Source: Streptococcus pseudopneumoniae (GTDB lineage: Bacteria > Bacillota > Bacilli > Lactobacillales > Streptococcaceae). From it: DNA of 64,000 nt. This document shows positions 63,090 to 64,000 of the stretch, one piece after another (position 1 is the stretch's first letter; every line of letters begins with the position of its first letter). The position numbers and the translations under genes were made by a program. The DNA is taken from positions 1 through 64,000 of the forward strand of contig NZ_JUQX01000025.1 of assembly GCF_001074565.1 (NCBI RefSeq), written 5' to 3'. The notes under the pieces were generated by a model. The model made no database searches and had not been told where the DNA came from. It saw only the letters and a program-made list of their open reading frames with translations.

Positions 63090-63107
63090 TTCTTCTTTTT
63101 GATGCCA

Positions 63108-63599
63108 TTAAGGCAAGATTAAAACCCCATAGGTAAATCCAATCGACTCTAAAAATCGGAACAAGTCTTTGCTTTTGATAAAGATGGTCTTTTCATTAGT
63201 ATTGGGATGAAAAGTCATGATATCCTCCGATACAATGTCCTTATCAAAATAAACTAGAATGTCTTTTTCATCATTATTTAACAAACCAAAAGGTGATACC
63301 GTTCCTGCTAGCAGGTTCATTTTCTCAGCCAAGGAGTCCAATGAGGCCATTCGAATCCGATCGGCTCCCACTTGAACTTTAAAGTCATCCATATCCAATC
63401 GTTTCTTGTCATCCATTATGAGTAGATAGTACTGAGTTTTCTTCCTATTGGTCAAAAACATGGACTTAGTCCGGACTCCTTCCATTCCTTCAATATAGCT
63501 ATCTGCCTGCTCTGTCGTAAATACAGGTGGGTGCTCCACCACATCAAAGGTGATTCCCAACTCTTGCAACTTATTAGCTACTTGTTGATAAGCATCCAT
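63108..63599 (-). CDS. YbaK/ProX-type aminoacyl-tRNA deacylase
   Basis: A 163-residue single-domain protein of the YbaK/ProX (prolyl-tRNA editing) family. Features are VVEHPPVFTTEQADSYI, KSMFLTNRKK and the conserved Lys/Gly-rich LAGTVSPFGLLN near 97-108. Free-standing members clear Ala- or Cys-tRNA(Pro). AAAGGAG before ATG. It sits between the glycosylase-family gene and the rhodanese. Confidence 0.85.
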   Translation of the reverse strand: MDAYQQVANKLQELGITFDVVEHPPVFTTEQADSYIEGMEGVRTKSMFLTNRKKTQYYLLIMDDKKRLDMDDFKVQVGADRIRMASLDSLAEKMNLLAGTVSPFGLLNNDEKDILVYFDKDIVSEDIMTFHPNTNEKTIFIKSKDLFRFLESIGFTYGVLILP

Positions 63600-63611
63600 A
63601 GTTTTTCTCCT

Positions 63612-64000
63612 TTATTGATGAATAATCTTTTGTACCAATGTTTTCAAATCTGGCACTACTTCTGACTCAAACCAAGGATTCTTAGCCATCCAGATTTGAT
63701 TACGGGGAGAAGGGTGAACCAGAGGGAAAAATTCTGGCAAATAATCCTGATAGTGTCGAACTCTCTCTGTTACCTTGCCACTAACTTTCTCATGTAAATA
63801 ATAGGCTTGGGCATACTGCCCGATTAAAAGAGTTAATTGGATATCGGGTAATTCTTGCAAGAGTTGCGGATGCCATTTTTCTGCGAAACCAGGTCTAGGC
63901 GGTAAGTCACCAGACTTGCCATGTCCTGGAAAGTAAAAATCCATGGGCAACACTGCAAAATAACCTGAATTGTAAAAAGTATCCTCATCAACGCCGAGCC
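63612..64000 (-). CDS. uracil-DNA glycosylase family protein (3' part, cut by window edge)
   Basis: The last 128 or so codons of a leftward gene; the frame stays open to the window end, so the start lies beyond 64000. The visible part (GYFAVLPMDFYFPGHGKSGD, RPGFAEKWHP and PLVHPSPRNQIW) matches the C-terminal half of family 4/5-like uracil-DNA glycosylases, where the HPSPRN-type motif lies at the DNA-minor-groove loop. It would excise uracil from DNA. TTG codons at the edge are internal, not starts. Confidence 0.85.
   Translation of the reverse strand, partial: LGVDEDTFYNSGYFAVLPMDFYFPGHGKSGDLPPRPGFAEKWHPQLLQELPDIQLTLLIGQYAQAYYLHEKVSGKVTERVRHYQDYLPEFFPLVHPSPRNQIWMAKNPWFESEVVPDLKTLVQKIIHQ

Noticed and set aside
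1-64000. CRISPR array, BOX or RUP repeats, complete insertion sequences
   Set aside because: No regularly spaced repeats, no transposase frames and no clear match to remembered BOX or RUP cores were seen.

Overview
This window is chromosomal DNA of a mitis-group streptococcus: S. pneumoniae or a very close relative such as S. mitis or S. pseudopneumoniae. The evidence is the low-GC Firmicute gene content, an almost full-length PrtA subtilase matching the pneumococcal protein over long stretches as I remember it, the vex1-vex2-vex3/vncRS locus, a choline-binding amidase (which implies a phosphocholine wall), murT-gatD, CodY next to the pneumococcal-type nicotinamidase, Dpr, and a two-gene pyrF-pyrE operon behind a PyrR attenuator. 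No rRNA, CRISPR array, complete insertion sequence or prophage was seen. There is one tRNA, a Leu tRNA with anticodon AAG.

Layout. 0-5 kb: lactate oxidase with a cre-like site, a decayed Rgg regulator, a divergent TetR/isochorismatase pair, and pyrF-pyrE. 5-13 kb: the cell-wall and division cluster murD-murG-divIB, then DUF3165, typA, rsuA and small membrane or rhodanese genes. 13-24 kb: a LysR regulator, a frameshifted choline-binding amidase, two membrane-associated unknowns and the 2,162-residue PrtA. 24.7-31 kb: an ABC-2 exporter, then an McrBC restriction island whose mcrB carries an in-frame stop, and an orphan small gene. 31-38 kb: fba, vncSR and vex3-2-1. 38-46 kb: tRNA-Leu, pncA, codY, cshA, an RclA-like flavoprotein, murT-gatD and pepQ. 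46-56 kb: ECF S component, thiD/pdxK, truA, MFS, Pr6Pr, yjdM, dpr, tpiA, dnaD, metA, apt and a methyltransferase. 56-64 kb: a probable group II intron fragment, rplA-rplK with two L1-type mRNA sites, dacB, HIT, an M42 peptidase, twin DUF1307 lipoproteins, brnQ, a shortened rhodanese, a YbaK-like deacylase and a cut-off uracil-DNA glycosylase.

How the genes work together. Most are housekeeping. murD/murG make lipid II, murT/gatD amidate it, and dacB and the choline-binding amidase trim or cleave the wall in which divIB and PrtA act. codY, metA, brnQ and prtA each have a promoter-proximal motif suggesting nutrient or metal control; PyrR and L1 act through RNA leaders. The regions most unlike ordinary housekeeping DNA are the broken McrBC island, the intron remnant placed immediately after the rplA terminator, the gap between vex3 and vncR (two hairpins, no recognisable Pep27), and a strong rightward promoter between codY and cshA that would make a terminated RNA of about 115 nt.

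Coordinates of promoters, operators and terminators come from reading the sequence by eye. Statements about other strains come from memory of the families and were not checked against a database.
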